Shown here one piece after another: positions 1 to 9,084 of a DNA stretch of 64,000 nt. Positions within the stretch are counted from its first letter, which is position 1. The number at the start of each line of letters is the position of its first letter. The notes under the pieces were generated by a model. It did not search any database, was not told the origin of the DNA, and saw only the letters and a list, made by a program, of their open reading frames with translations. The position numbers and the translations under genes are program-made. Source of the DNA: Acidobacteriota bacterium (GTDB lineage: Bacteria; Acidobacteriota; Holophagae; Holophagales; Holophagaceae); contig BJFQ01000003.1 of the NCBI GenBank assembly GCA_014189895.1, positions 1 to 64,000 of the forward strand, given 5' to 3'.

Positions 1-296
1 TTAGGGGAAGATGAAATGTAATCGGACCATTCATTCGCATAAGCAGACTCGATGGGGGAATAAAATTCTGCTCCTTCAAGATTTATACCTAAAGAGCGGG
101 CTTGGTCAATAAGGACAGAGCGATTAGCAATAAGAATGGGTTTAACAGGAGAGGAGCGAAGAAGAAAAGCGCAGGCTTGAAGAACTCGGATATCGGAGGT
201 GTCCGTGAAAATTAATTTTTTGGAGTTTTGGTCGAGACGGGCTAGTAAGAAATGTAACCAATGTTCATGGGCAGACTTTAGGTTGAGTTGATCCAC
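1..296 (-). CDS. pta: Phosphate acetyltransferase-like protein, N-terminal 98 residues (cut by window edge)
   Basis: The minus frame from a GTG at 296 stays open to the window edge. The translation contains a KLIFTDTSDIRVLQACAFLL segment followed by KPILIANRSVLIDQARSLGI and an Asn-Leu-Glu-Gly step. This order matches the start of the phosphotransacetylase fold, which interconverts acetyl-CoA and acetyl phosphate (or does the butyryl reaction). An in-frame TGA lies just upstream, so GTG 296 is the only plausible start in this frame. It lies 4 nt after the stop of the upstream gene, suggesting an operon. The Shine-Dalgarno is weak. Acetyl and butyryl versions cannot be told apart from this fragment. 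Confidence 0.72.
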   Translation of the reverse strand, partial: MDQLNLKSAHEHWLHFLLARLDQNSKKLIFTDTSDIRVLQACAFLLRSSPVKPILIANRSVLIDQARSLGINLEGAEFYSPIESAYANEWSDYISSSP

Positions 297-300
297 ACCA

Positions 301-897
301 TCACCAAGGCGTCAGAGGTAAGATAAACATGGCCAACTTCTTCAGTTGATTTTTAGTGGGATTTCCTGGAACCGACAAGAGGAGATTCTCTTTGTCTTGG
401 ACTTGCCACTCAACACTACCCTTCTCTAGGGTCACTTGATTAAATTGGGACATGTTTTTCAGGATTAATGGATATTCCTTTATGATTCCAAGATCTTTCA
501 TTCGAATGAAATCAGAATTTTCTTTGAACTGATAGGCAAAGAACACTTGGCACATAATTTTCCCGTTATAACTCCGTTCAGGCGTAGGTGAATCCAAAAT
601 GGTTAATTCTAAATCCCCTATTCGATACAATGATTCTTGGCCAGCTCCTGTCTTTCGAGATAGAGTGTCGAGGTAAGCTTTTTGCTGATCATTTAGATTG
701 GCCTGTTCCATCGGAATATAAAGTTCCCGTGGGTAGCCCAAATCTCGCTGAAGTATTTGGATTGCATGAGGAGCAAATACCGCTCCGGTTCGATCTGAGT
801 ATTGATTAAGGAGATGTGGACCATAAAAAAAGAAGGCCCAAGATAAAGATTTGAGGGTCGCCCAAATTAGAACTAAAGTTAAAAGACGTCTCACCAT
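301..897 (-). CDS. Hypothetical membrane-anchored protein
   Basis: I do not recognise this 198-residue protein. It begins with a basic stretch (MVRRLL) and one hydrophobic helix at about residues 5-25, so it is probably an anchored or exported protein with its body outside the cytoplasm. The rest is soluble-looking, without repeats or cysteine motifs. It follows the aldehyde dehydrogenase by 9 nt and precedes the Pta-like gene by 4 nt, so the three are probably co-transcribed. The ATG at 897 has only a poor ribosome binding site. Confidence 0.7.
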   Translation of the reverse strand: MVRRLLTLVLIWATLKSLSWAFFFYGPHLLNQYSDRTGAVFAPHAIQILQRDLGYPRELYIPMEQANLNDQQKAYLDTLSRKTGAGQESLYRIGDLELTILDSPTPERSYNGKIMCQVFFAYQFKENSDFIRMKDLGIIKEYPLILKNMSQFNQVTLEKGSVEWQVQDKENLLLSVPGNPTKNQLKKLAMFILPLTPW

Positions 898-906
898 TAC
901 TCTAGT

Positions 907-2232
907 TTACGATTTGGGAGGAGGGGCGTAGGCTATCAATCTTTTCTCGGAGAAAAACTCGAGGGCCCACCGAGGACCTTCGATTCCTACCCCTGAAGCT
1001 CCCACACCACCAAACGGGGCGCTGTCAACTCGGTACGTAGGAGGGAGATTAATCATGACTCCCCCTGCTCGTAAGGCTTTTTGCGCTTCAAAGAGACTGT
1101 TCATCTTATTGGTATAGGCTGACGATCTTAGCCCATATCGGGTTCTCTGCGCTCGGCGGAGGCCTTCATCAAAAGTGGGGACAGACTGAATTAAGACTAC
1201 AGGGCCAAAAATTTCCTCGGTACAAATTTCGGAAGACGCCGAAACATTGGCTAAAATATGGGGCGGAATAAATGTGCCTACTCTAGGCCCCCCCAAAAGA
1301 CATTCGGCTCCAGTACCTAGGGCCTGGGCTATCCATGTTTCGATCCGTTTTGCACTATCTTCATCGATGACGGGGCCGATGATGGTCTCGGGGCGATTCG
1401 GGTCTCCTGCGGGTAACTTACGAACTTCTTCAAGGAATATCTTGGAGAAATCTTCATAAATCTTCTGATGTATATAGATCCGCTGAGCGCTGCAGCAACT
1501 TTGACCCGCATAAGAGTTGGCAGAGGTAGCAAGTTGCGCGGCTACCGCTTTTATATCAATATCGTCATCAAGCACCACGGCTGCGTTGCCGCCAAGCTCA
1601 AGGGTAATCTTTTTGTTCCATAAGATCTTTTGAAGGTGGTGGCCTACACGCTCAGATCCCGTGAAACTAACGGCTTTAATGTCAGGGTGGAGCGCTAACG
1701 ATTCTGTTTCCTCGGGAGAAGTCGAAAGGATCTGAACAAGATCTGTACTTAGGTGGGACTTCTCGAGCGCTCGATGCAGTGTTTGGAGAAGTAAGCGAGA
1801 TGTTCGTGGAGCCTGTGGGCATGGCTTCCAAAGAATCGAATTACCGGCAACGAGAGCAGGAGCTAATTTATGGACTGCTAAATTAACAGGAAAATTGAAG
1901 GGGGTAATGAGCAAAACGGGGCCCAAAGGAAAGAACTTCAGACTTCCTCGAGCCTCATCTCCACCAGGTAATAAGTCCACGACCACATCCTCAGAGATGA
2001 ATCCAGAGTACGCTTCCAGAGTGCTCTGGATTAAGAGAATGGATCTCTGGACTTCCGCTTGGGCCAACGTGATTGGCTTACTGACCTCATCTGTGATGAA
2101 TTGAGAGAGGGTATTTCTCTCCTGTGTTAACTCCGTCGACCAGTCTTCAAGAAGTTTTTTTCGTACCGAACGAGGGGAAGTCTCCCACTTGGTAAAAGCA
2201 CTTTTAGATTGATTGATTAATTTCATAGACAT
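907..2232 (-). CDS. NAD(P)-dependent aldehyde dehydrogenase family protein
   Basis: This 441-residue protein has the aldehyde dehydrogenase landmarks in order: TPFNFP with the catalytic Asn at about 113, the cofactor loop FTGSERVG at about 190-197, general base Glu212 in ELGG, the nucleophile in GQSCC (Cys246/247), and EEIFGPV near residue 340. It should oxidise an aldehyde to an acid or acyl-CoA. The substrate cannot be read from sequence. It is slightly short for the family (usually 450-500), mostly at the N-terminus. It leads a short minus-strand run with the small membrane protein and the Pta-like gene. A second ATG at 2226 is an alternative start. Confidence 0.9.
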   Translation of the reverse strand: MSMKLINQSKSAFTKWETSPRSVRKKLLEDWSTELTQERNTLSQFITDEVSKPITLAQAEVQRSILLIQSTLEAYSGFISEDVVVDLLPGGDEARGSLKFFPLGPVLLITPFNFPVNLAVHKLAPALVAGNSILWKPCPQAPRTSRLLLQTLHRALEKSHLSTDLVQILSTSPEETESLALHPDIKAVSFTGSERVGHHLQKILWNKKITLELGGNAAVVLDDDIDIKAVAAQLATSANSYAGQSCCSAQRIYIHQKIYEDFSKIFLEEVRKLPAGDPNRPETIIGPVIDEDSAKRIETWIAQALGTGAECLLGGPRVGTFIPPHILANVSASSEICTEEIFGPVVLIQSVPTFDEGLRRAQRTRYGLRSSAYTNKMNSLFEAQKALRAGGVMINLPPTYRVDSAPFGGVGASGVGIEGPRWALEFFSEKRLIAYAPPPKS

Positions 2233-2317
2233 ATGCCGCTTTAACTTTCATAAAAAAGGAGAGGTAAGATGAAGTAGTAACGCTAAAAATAGTGTGGGAT
2301 AATTGATTATCCCCTAG

Positions 2318-2393
2318 GCCACCTTAGCTCAGTTGGTAGAGCATCGGATTCGTAACCCGAAGGTCGCCGGTTCAATTCCGGCAGGTGGCTCCA
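2318..2393 (+). tRNA. tRNA-Thr (anticodon CGT), CCA encoded
   Basis: The cloverleaf is readable. Acceptor GCCACCT (2318-2324) pairs with AGGTGGC (2383-2389), followed by discriminator T2390 and an encoded CCA (2391-2393). The D arm is GCTC...GAGC, the T arm GCCGG/CCGGC with loop TTCAATT. The anticodon loop TTCGTAA gives CGT, reading ACG. The anticodon stem TCGGA/CCCGA has an A-C mismatch at the pair next to the loop. It lies on the plus strand between two minus-strand genes and ends 9 nt from the stop of the prolyl oligopeptidase. Confidence 0.95.
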
Positions 2394-2402
2394 TTCTTTA
2401 TT

Positions 2403-4535
2403 TCATCGAGGGAAATCCTTCGCAAGTTCCATGCGTAGGCTCTTCAATAGAAAGCCCCACATGTCCGCATATTCGCCCATGGCCATATCCATCGATTTGC
2501 CCGCACCATGGCCTGCACGCGTTTCAATTCGCATCAGTACCGGGCTGTTTGAGGCCTGACTATATTGAAGCTGAGCACCAAATTTATAGCTGTGTGCCGG
2601 AATTACTCGGTCGTCGCGCTCTGCGGTTGTGATTAAGGTGGGCGGATACTTGACCCCGTCTTTAATATTATGGAGTGGAGAGTAAGACATTAGGTTAGTA
2701 AAGCCCTCTTCTGTTTCGCTCGACATGTAATCACTCTTCCAAGCCCAACCAATTGTGAACTTGTGATAACGAAGCATGTCCATGACTCCAACTTGAGGGA
2801 TACACGCTCCGAAAAGGTCTGGGCGTTGTGTCATGCAAGCACCAACTAATAAACCACCATTGCTACCTCCACGGATGGCTAACTTAGGCGAAGAGGTATA
2901 GTTCTCCCGAATCAGATATTCAGCGGTAGCAATGAAATCATCGAATACGTTCTGTTTCTTCAACTGTTTGCCTTGATCATGCCAGGATTGGCCGTATTCG
3001 CCGCCCCCACGAATGCATGCAAGAACATAGATACCTCCCATTTCCATCCACACCAAATTGGGGACCGAGAAGGAGGGCGTACTGCTGATATTGAAGCCAC
3101 CATAACCATAGAGCAATAAAGGAGTTTCGGATGATATCTTGAGCCCTTTTTTGTGAGATATGAAAATAGGAACTTGGGTACCATCATTGGATCGAACAAA
3201 TACTTGCTTGGTTATGAAGTTATCAGGACTGAATGCGATTTTGGGTGTTCTAAATGGGGTTGAAACTTTTGTCTTAAAATCGTAACGGTATCCAGTTGCA
3301 GGCCGATTGAATGAGGAAAAAGTATAAAATCCTTCTGAATCAAGAGGATCGCCCGACATCCCAGATACTGACCCTAGTGACGGCATCTTAATCTTGGATT
3401 CGAGTCGGCCTCTAGGATCATAAATCACAAGGGAAGTCTGTGCATCCGTCATGACTTGGGCCACGAACTGATGATGGACGTAGGATACATCCTGGAGGAT
3501 CGATCCTTTAGTATCTTCACCGATCAGCGTTTTCCATTTATCGGGATCAGGATCCGCAAGAGAAATAGCAACAAGGCGATTGCGCGGAGCCGAATTACTT
3601 GTGAGGACGAAAAAGGTTTCTTTGATGTTCCCAACGATGCTATAGGATGCATCGAATTTATCCAGAAAGGGTGTCACTTGAGCATTCGCTTTTGACAAGT
3701 CTTTAATGAAAACTCGATTTTTACGTTGGGTCCCTTCGGATTGATAAATGATTAGGTACATACCGTCGTCTGTGACGCTTGTTGAAAAACCCCACTCGGC
3801 ATGATCGGGGCGCTCATATATCAATAAATCCTCTGACTGGGGTGTATTTAACCGATGAAAATATATTTTTTGATTTTGATTCACAGCTTTGAGGGCGACG
3901 TCAGCAGGCGGTTTCTCATACCGACCATAAAAGAAACCATCATTCCGAGGTGACCAAGTGGCCCCACTGAATTTGGACCATTCGATTTTGTCGGCAAGGT
4001 CTTTTTTGGTTTTAATATCCCGGATGTACCATGTACGCCAATCAGAACCCCCATCTGAAGTAGCGTAGGCCAGATACTGAGCATTTTTTGAAATGCTCAT
4101 CCCACCCAAAGAAACAGTGCCATCGCCGCTGAATGTATTGGGGTCCAAGAGAACGGAACCCTGATCTTTAATCGAATTAGCGACATACCATACGGCGTGG
4201 GGCTGTAGACCCGAATTGTAAGAGTAAAAGTATTTGTTTTGAACGCGGTTGGGCAAAGAGTATTTTTCATAATTGGAAAGGGTCAATAACCGCTTTTTAA
4301 TCTCATCACGTTGAGGTATTGAAGCAAAATAGTCGTTTGAGATCTTATTCTGTTCTTGGATCCAGGTCTTCAACTCTGAGGACTGTGTATTTTCCATCCA
4401 ACGATAAGGGTCGGGGACTGATCTATCGAAATAGGTCTCAACAAAAGATGACCGTAAAGCCTTTGGATAAGCAGGGGTGGTCTGAGCTACCAATAGCGAA
4501 GCAACAGTCACAAGGAATAAACTAAGTTTCTTCAT
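2403..4535 (-). CDS. Secreted prolyl oligopeptidase (peptidase family S9A)
   Basis: This 710-residue protein has an N-terminal signal peptide (MKKLSLFLVTVASLLVAQ, cleavage probably around residues 18-22), a seven-bladed propeller region (about 75-440) and a C-terminal alpha/beta hydrolase. The triad is visible: Ser558 in GGSNGG, Asp642 in ERDDRV and His675 in AGHG. S9A enzymes cleave after proline in short peptides. The signal peptide implies periplasmic or secreted use. The ATG at 4535 follows a GGAG Shine-Dalgarno. It stands alone between tRNA-Thr and the divergent phoH. Confidence 0.93.
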   Translation of the reverse strand: MKKLSLFLVTVASLLVAQTTPAYPKALRSSFVETYFDRSVPDPYRWMENTQSSELKTWIQEQNKISNDYFASIPQRDEIKKRLLTLSNYEKYSLPNRVQNKYFYSYNSGLQPHAVWYVANSIKDQGSVLLDPNTFSGDGTVSLGGMSISKNAQYLAYATSDGGSDWRTWYIRDIKTKKDLADKIEWSKFSGATWSPRNDGFFYGRYEKPPADVALKAVNQNQKIYFHRLNTPQSEDLLIYERPDHAEWGFSTSVTDDGMYLIIYQSEGTQRKNRVFIKDLSKANAQVTPFLDKFDASYSIVGNIKETFFVLTSNSAPRNRLVAISLADPDPDKWKTLIGEDTKGSILQDVSYVHHQFVAQVMTDAQTSLVIYDPRGRLESKIKMPSLGSVSGMSGDPLDSEGFYTFSSFNRPATGYRYDFKTKVSTPFRTPKIAFSPDNFITKQVFVRSNDGTQVPIFISHKKGLKISSETPLLLYGYGGFNISSTPSFSVPNLVWMEMGGIYVLACIRGGGEYGQSWHDQGKQLKKQNVFDDFIATAEYLIRENYTSSPKLAIRGGSNGGLLVGACMTQRPDLFGACIPQVGVMDMLRYHKFTIGWAWKSDYMSSETEEGFTNLMSYSPLHNIKDGVKYPPTLITTAERDDRVIPAHSYKFGAQLQYSQASNSPVLMRIETRAGHGAGKSMDMAMGEYADMWGFLLKSLRMELAKDFPR

Positions 4536-4557
4536 TGAAATCTCCGGTGAATATAGG

Positions 4558-4573
4558 GGCTCGGGATCGAGCC
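4558..4573 (-). promoter_or_regulatory. GC-rich hairpin in the 5' leader of the prolyl oligopeptidase gene
   Basis: GGCTCG and CGAGCC form a perfect 6-bp stem with a 4-nt loop, 22 nt upstream of the start codon of the oligopeptidase. A run of eight T follows on the plus strand (4583-4590 region), so on the plus strand it also resembles a terminator. No plus-strand gene other than tRNA-Thr, over 2 kb away, would use it. A leader hairpin on the minus strand is the simpler reading. Confidence 0.35.
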
Positions 4574-4616
4574 TTGAGGTAATTTTTTTTAAAAGTTACT
4601 TCAATCTAGCAAATGA

Positions 4617-4637
4617 ATGACAAAAGTCATAAAAATA
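4617..4637. promoter_or_regulatory. Palindrome and shared 16-mer between the oligopeptidase gene and phoH
   Basis: ATGAC-AAAA-GTCAT (4617-4630) is a perfect inverted repeat in the 148-bp divergent intergenic region. The overlapping 16-mer AAAAGTCATAAAAATA (4622-4637) recurs exactly at 15615-15630 upstream of nrdJ. The location suits an operator or part of a promoter. The bound protein is unknown. Confidence 0.3.
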
Positions 4638-4683
4638 AAGTTAAAATTCGCTAGAATTCAAGAGTTGACATAGGAGTCTCACC

Positions 4684-6012
4684 TTGGTGCCAAGCAGCAA
4701 GAAGGTTTTCGTCCTCGATACCAATGTGCTACTTCACGATCCTAGTTCAATCATGAATTTTCAGGAGCACGAAGTTGTTCTCCCGATTGTCGTTATTGAA
4801 GAAGTCGATAATTTTAAAAAGGATCAATCTGAAATAGGGAGAAATGCGCGAACGGTATCAAGGCTTCTAGATCAAATGCGGCAAAAAGGTTCCTTAAATC
4901 AAGGCGTAGCTCTGGATAGCGGTGGAACCCTCAAAGTTGACATTGAGATTCATGATTTAGAAATTGGAATCCTTAGTGCCGACAAACATAAAGCGGATAA
5001 TCAAATTCTCGCATGTGCTCTTCACTTGCTCAGAACACGTAAAGAAAAAACAATTCTTGTCTCTAAGGATACCAACTTAAGAATTAAAGCTGATGCTCTT
5101 GGCATGGCTGCTGAGGACTACACCACCGATCGAGTGGAGATTGATGATTTCTTCACTGGGTCCTCAATCCATTCAGTCACGAGCCAACAAATTGATGAAC
5201 TTTATGATCAAGGACTAACTCTCAATTCCTCATCACCTCTTTATCCCAATGAGTTTGTCACTCTGGTCAACGAGACCAACCCTAATCATATGGCCCTAGC
5301 TCGGTCGATGGGGTCTGAGGGTCTCCTTAAACCCCTCAAGCGGTTGGAAGTCCCCCCATGGGGAATCAAACCCAGAAACCGTGAGCAGCAATTCGCTATG
5401 GAATTACTTCTCGATCCGACTGTTCAGGTAATCACCCTCATTGGCAAAGCAGGAACTGGTAAAACTCTACTAGCGATAGCTGCAGGACTTCAACAGGTAG
5501 TGGACGATGAAAAATACAATAAGTTACTTGTTTCAAGGCCGATTGTTCCTATGGGTAGAGATATTGGCTTTTTACCGGGAGATATCGGGGATAAGGTTAA
5601 ACCATTTATGCAGCCCATCTACGATAATCTCGAATTTATATCAGCTGCCAACGTAGACCAAAGGCGTCGAACTACGATGACCGCAGCCCAGCTCGAAGAG
5701 TCTGGGTACATGAATATTGAACCTCTTACTTATATTCGAGGTCGAAGTATCCCCAATCAATATATGATCGTAGACGAATCTCAGAATCTAACACCCCATG
5801 AGGTTAAAACGATACTGACACGGGCGGGCGACGGCACTAAGGTGATCTTCACTGGCGATCCTAATCAAATTGATAATCCTTATGTAGATGCCTCGAGCAA
5901 TGGTCTAACGTATTTGGCTGAGCGATTTCGAAATCTACCTATTGCAGGCCATGTCACTCTCGTCAAAGGGGAGAGAAGCGAGCTGGCGGAAATTGCTAGC
6001 AATATTCTTTAA
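4684..6012 (+). CDS. PhoH family protein with N-terminal PIN domain (YlaK type)
   Basis: A 442-residue fusion. The N-terminal PIN ribonuclease domain (about 1-135) begins with FVLDTNVL (Asp12) and has further acidic residues (Glu39/40, Asp105). The C-terminal PhoH ATPase (about 225-442) has Walker A GKAGTGKT at 254-261 and Walker B MIVDESQ. PhoH-PIN proteins are thought to couple ATP hydrolysis to RNA cleavage or unwinding. The start is TTG 4684, 7 nt after AGGAG. GTG 4687 is the alternative. The tyrosyl-tRNA synthetase gene follows after 42 nt. Confidence 0.92.
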   Translation: MVPSSKKVFVLDTNVLLHDPSSIMNFQEHEVVLPIVVIEEVDNFKKDQSEIGRNARTVSRLLDQMRQKGSLNQGVALDSGGTLKVDIEIHDLEIGILSADKHKADNQILACALHLLRTRKEKTILVSKDTNLRIKADALGMAAEDYTTDRVEIDDFFTGSSIHSVTSQQIDELYDQGLTLNSSSPLYPNEFVTLVNETNPNHMALARSMGSEGLLKPLKRLEVPPWGIKPRNREQQFAMELLLDPTVQVITLIGKAGTGKTLLAIAAGLQQVVDDEKYNKLLVSRPIVPMGRDIGFLPGDIGDKVKPFMQPIYDNLEFISAANVDQRRRTTMTAAQLEESGYMNIEPLTYIRGRSIPNQYMIVDESQNLTPHEVKTILTRAGDGTKVIFTGDPNQIDNPYVDASSNGLTYLAERFRNLPIAGHVTLVKGERSELAEIASNIL

Positions 6013-6054
6013 ATTATTTGGGTTAGTCGCACCTCCTAAAGGTAAGATAGGGGC

Positions 6055-7239
6055 ATGATTACTTCAGACCAAATCAGTCTCATATTAAAAGGGGTCGTCA
6101 CCTGTAATACCGAACGTGACCTTAAAGTTAAATTGGACAATCGGAAGCCTCTCAAAATTAAAGCAGGCTTTGATCCCACCTCTCCTGATCTTCACTTAGG
6201 TCACTTAGTTCAACTGAATAAACTAAAGACCTTCCAGGATCTAGGTCATGAAGTAACCTTTCTTGTCGGCGACTTCACAGCCTCAATTGGGGATCCCACC
6301 GGAAAGAGCGTTACACGCCCCCCGCTTTCGGCCGAACAAATTACCGCTAATGCGGAGACCTATAAAACCCAAGTTTTTAAGATTCTTGATCCGAACAAAA
6401 CGAAGCTTCGTTTTAATCAAGAGTGGATGAAGACACTTTCCAGTACTGATTGGATCAAGTTAGCCTCGCGGTTTACTGTAGCTCAACTTTTAGAGCGTAA
6501 AGATTTTCAGACTCGACTCGAACAAGGATCTCCCCTCTCGCTTCACGAGATTCTTTATCCTATTGTCCAGGCTTATGATTCGGTTGTTCTACAATCTGAT
6601 GTTGAAATCGGAGGAACCGATCAGTTGTTTAATCTCATGCGAGGTCGAGATCTACAGGAATCTCTTGGTCAACCTCCTCAGGTCATTTTGACGCTCCCGC
6701 TCCTTGTCGGACTTGATGGAACCGAAAAGATGTCAAAATCACTCGGGAATTCTATCGGATTTAGCGAAGATGCTGACTCGCAGTTTGCAAAAACCATGAG
6801 TATTAGTGACGCGACTATGTGGTTGTGGATACCTCTTTTGACTCCTAAATCTTCGGCAGAAATCGAGGTCTTAAAAAATGCTCACCCCATGGAAACCAAA
6901 AAAGCATTAGCCCGATCCATCGTCGCTTTCTTTCATGCCGAATCAGAAGCGCAAGCGGCAGAAGAACGCTGGACTAACCGTTTTTCTAATAAATCAACCG
7001 ATGAAGTTCCTGAATATTCTATCCCCTCATCTGTCGAAGAAGAGTCACTGGTACGCTTGTTACAAACCAGAGCATTGGTGGATTCGAAGAAATCTGCGGA
7101 AAGACTTATCGAACAAGGAGCCGTTAGCCTCAATGAGGTTAAGATCTCTGACCCCAAAATCAAAATCAAACTGAGTGTCGGGGACCGCTATCTGGTTCGT
7201 GTGGGTAAATTGAAGATCGAAAAATGGATTGTTGTTTAA
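6055..7239 (+). CDS. tyrS: Tyrosyl-tRNA synthetase
   Basis: This class I aminoacyl-tRNA synthetase (394 aa) charges tRNA-Tyr in the cytoplasm. The HIGH-type motif is HLGH (47-50) in [11 protein letters not shown], the KMSKS loop is at 225-229, and a C-terminal S4 RNA-binding domain covers about 330-394. The HLGH/KAGFDPT sequence is typical of the TyrZ-like branch of bacterial TyrRS. The ATG at 6055 is 42 nt after phoH. The gene downstream begins 3 nt after the stop, so it probably shares the transcript. Confidence 0.96.
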   Translation: MITSDQISLILKGVVTCNTERDLKVKLDNRKPLKIKAGFDPTSPDLHLGHLVQLNKLKTFQDLGHEVTFLVGDFTASIGDPTGKSVTRPPLSAEQITANAETYKTQVFKILDPNKTKLRFNQEWMKTLSSTDWIKLASRFTVAQLLERKDFQTRLEQGSPLSLHEILYPIVQAYDSVVLQSDVEIGGTDQLFNLMRGRDLQESLGQPPQVILTLPLLVGLDGTEKMSKSLGNSIGFSEDADSQFAKTMSISDATMWLWIPLLTPKSSAEIEVLKNAHPMETKKALARSIVAFFHAESEAQAAEERWTNRFSNKSTDEVPEYSIPSSVEEESLVRLLQTRALVDSKKSAERLIEQGAVSLNEVKISDPKIKIKLSVGDRYLVRVGKLKIEKWIVV

Positions 7240-7242
7240 AGA

Positions 7243-8328
7243 ATGAGATTTTTTGAGCCACTCATTCGCAAAGATCCACAATATCGACATGGCATATGGT
7301 TCTCGTCGCCGTCTCCTTCTCGACTCATCTTTGTCGAACAAGGACAAATCGTTTCGGTAAAAGGCTCCAAAGAACAGGAACTTTTCGAATCATTTTTAGA
7401 TAAAACTAATGCTCTTCCCGCTGCCCAATTACGTTATGCGATAAGTAAAGGATCGTCTAAAGAATCATTCATTCAGACTTTAAGAAATCTAGGTTTTTTA
7501 CCCAAACAAAAACTTCTCGAACTGCAAAGGGAGTGGGTCGAACAACTACTCATAGAATGGATTCAAGATGAATCGATTACCTGGAAATTCGAACCCGTTA
7601 ATCATGCTTCTGAACGTTGGGGGCTCGATATCTCAATCGATCGAGTTGCCTTAGCGTCTTTTATCATTCGCCGGTCAATCAACGGGCTAGGGTCTCCGGG
7701 GATCAGCATCCGAGTGCTTGAGCATCAATTTAAGCATCTTCTCGTGGGCCCGCTTGAGCCCTTAAAAACTATCCTAAGTTCTCATGAGTGGATTACCTAT
7801 TCCCAACTCATTTCTGCAGTGAATAGACCCGAAGAGCTCTGGGGCCTCTTGGATTACCTACAAATTGCCAACCAAATTGAGATCCAAAAAGAAGTCGGCT
7901 TAAGTTCTGACAAAACAATAGCCGACAATCGGCGATCACGACCCTATCTTTATGTATATGCTTCGGTCATTTTAGGGCTCGCATTAGCCATAGCCATCTT
8001 ATGGGTTCGGCCCAGACTCTTCACACCCATCGAATCGGCCCCTCCTCCTGTACTGGGCCCAAGCCTCCCTATCCGCGAACTTGATCATTGGACGATTGTC
8101 GTTAATATTCAAGCTGACGAAACCCTAATAAGACAAATTAAAAGTGATTTTGGAGAAAAATTCTCAATTTATTTTGTACCTAGCTCTTCTAGATCTTCAA
8201 CTTTCCAAGTAAGCCTCGGTGATTTTGCTTCCTACTCGGAGGCCTTAGAAGTGCAGAATTCACTCGAGCTAAGTCGTCGTTCATACTCAAATGGCTGGGG
8301 TGTTCGCAAGTTTAAGGATCTTCAATGA
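7243..8328 (+). CDS. Hypothetical protein with one central membrane helix and SPOR-like C-terminus
   Basis: 361 residues. About 225 cytoplasmic-looking residues are followed by one membrane helix (YVYASVILGLALAIAILWV, about 238-256), a Pro-rich linker and a C-terminal segment (WTIVVNIQ...FQVSLGDFASYSEALEVQNSL) with the rhythm of a SPOR peptidoglycan-binding domain. The N-terminal half vaguely resembles DUF4388/PATAN modules (FVEQGQIVSVKG), a weak assignment. It overlaps the following rlpA-like gene by 4 nt (ATGA), which itself carries a C-terminal SPOR-like domain. A shared envelope or septal role is an inference. Confidence 0.75.
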   Translation: MRFFEPLIRKDPQYRHGIWFSSPSPSRLIFVEQGQIVSVKGSKEQELFESFLDKTNALPAAQLRYAISKGSSKESFIQTLRNLGFLPKQKLLELQREWVEQLLIEWIQDESITWKFEPVNHASERWGLDISIDRVALASFIIRRSINGLGSPGISIRVLEHQFKHLLVGPLEPLKTILSSHEWITYSQLISAVNRPEELWGLLDYLQIANQIEIQKEVGLSSDKTIADNRRSRPYLYVYASVILGLALAIAILWVRPRLFTPIESAPPPVLGPSLPIRELDHWTIVVNIQADETLIRQIKSDFGEKFSIYFVPSSSRSSTFQVSLGDFASYSEALEVQNSLELSRRSYSNGWGVRKFKDLQ

Positions 8329-9035
8329 GATGGCATAGGGAGCGGTTCCTTATTCTGTTGCTGATTGGATTCCTAAACGCCTGCTCCACCCCCTTTGTAC
8401 CCAATAATTCTTACGACTTCAAATCAGCAGATAACCAAAAAATGTCCCCTTATTTAGAGGAGGGAATCGCGAGTTGGTATGGCGGAGATGGAGATGGATT
8501 CGGAGGACTCCGGACCGCTAATGGTGAGATTTACAACCCTGATCAGATGACTTGTGCACATAAAATTCTTCCCCTTGGGACGACCTTAAAGGTCACTAAT
8601 CTAGAGAATGATCGGTCAGTAATCGTTCGCGTGAATGATCGAGGACCCTATGTCGATGGCCGAATCATTGATCTTTCTCGTCGAGCTGCAACCCTTCTAG
8701 ACATTCGCCTGAAGGGTACCGCTAAGGTTCGAATTATCTCCAGCGATCTATCAGGCCGGCCTCAGCCCATGTCCGTCCTAGATGCGACCAATCCCTTTAC
8801 TGTTCAACTGATGGCTGCAGAAAACAGAGAGGATCTTAAAGAACTTCGGCAAATAGTGGATAGATCCAATAGAGGCTCCTACGTGGAAGAATTTATCGAT
8901 CGCAATTCAAAGGTGGTTTATCGTTTGAGAATAGGGTTGTTCAGGGATCGTGAATCCGCACAGTCTTTAGCCACAAATCTCAAAAAAATGCTTCGAGACC
9001 AAGGTATTACCCCTTATGTAACCAGGATGAGATAG
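8325..9035 (+). CDS. rlpA: RlpA-like septal lipoprotein (double-psi beta-barrel plus SPOR domain)
   Basis: This 236-residue protein begins with a lipoprotein signal (ILLLIGFLNAC, lipidated Cys20). The double-psi beta-barrel of RlpA follows at about 44-145, with GIASWYGGD, TANGE, HKILPLGT, VRVNDRGPYVDGRIIDLS. A SPOR-type repeat is seen at about 157-236. RlpA proteins bind or cleave denuded glycan strands at septa. The DPBB motifs for lytic transglycosylase activity look intact (DRGPY). Start and stop overlap the preceding membrane protein gene by 4 nt. Confidence 0.92.
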   Translation: MRWHRERFLILLLIGFLNACSTPFVPNNSYDFKSADNQKMSPYLEEGIASWYGGDGDGFGGLRTANGEIYNPDQMTCAHKILPLGTTLKVTNLENDRSVIVRVNDRGPYVDGRIIDLSRRAATLLDIRLKGTAKVRIISSDLSGRPQPMSVLDATNPFTVQLMAAENREDLKELRQIVDRSNRGSYVEEFIDRNSKVVYRLRIGLFRDRESAQSLATNLKKMLRDQGITPYVTRMR

Positions 9036-9084
9036 TTCATTGGGTTGATTTTCTCCCATACTTAAGCCTAGAGGTGTCCCTTAG

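Noticed and set aside
2333-2632. A 99-codon frame crossing tRNA-Thr
   Set aside because: It reads through the tRNA and antisense to the oligopeptidase, so it cannot be an ordinary gene.
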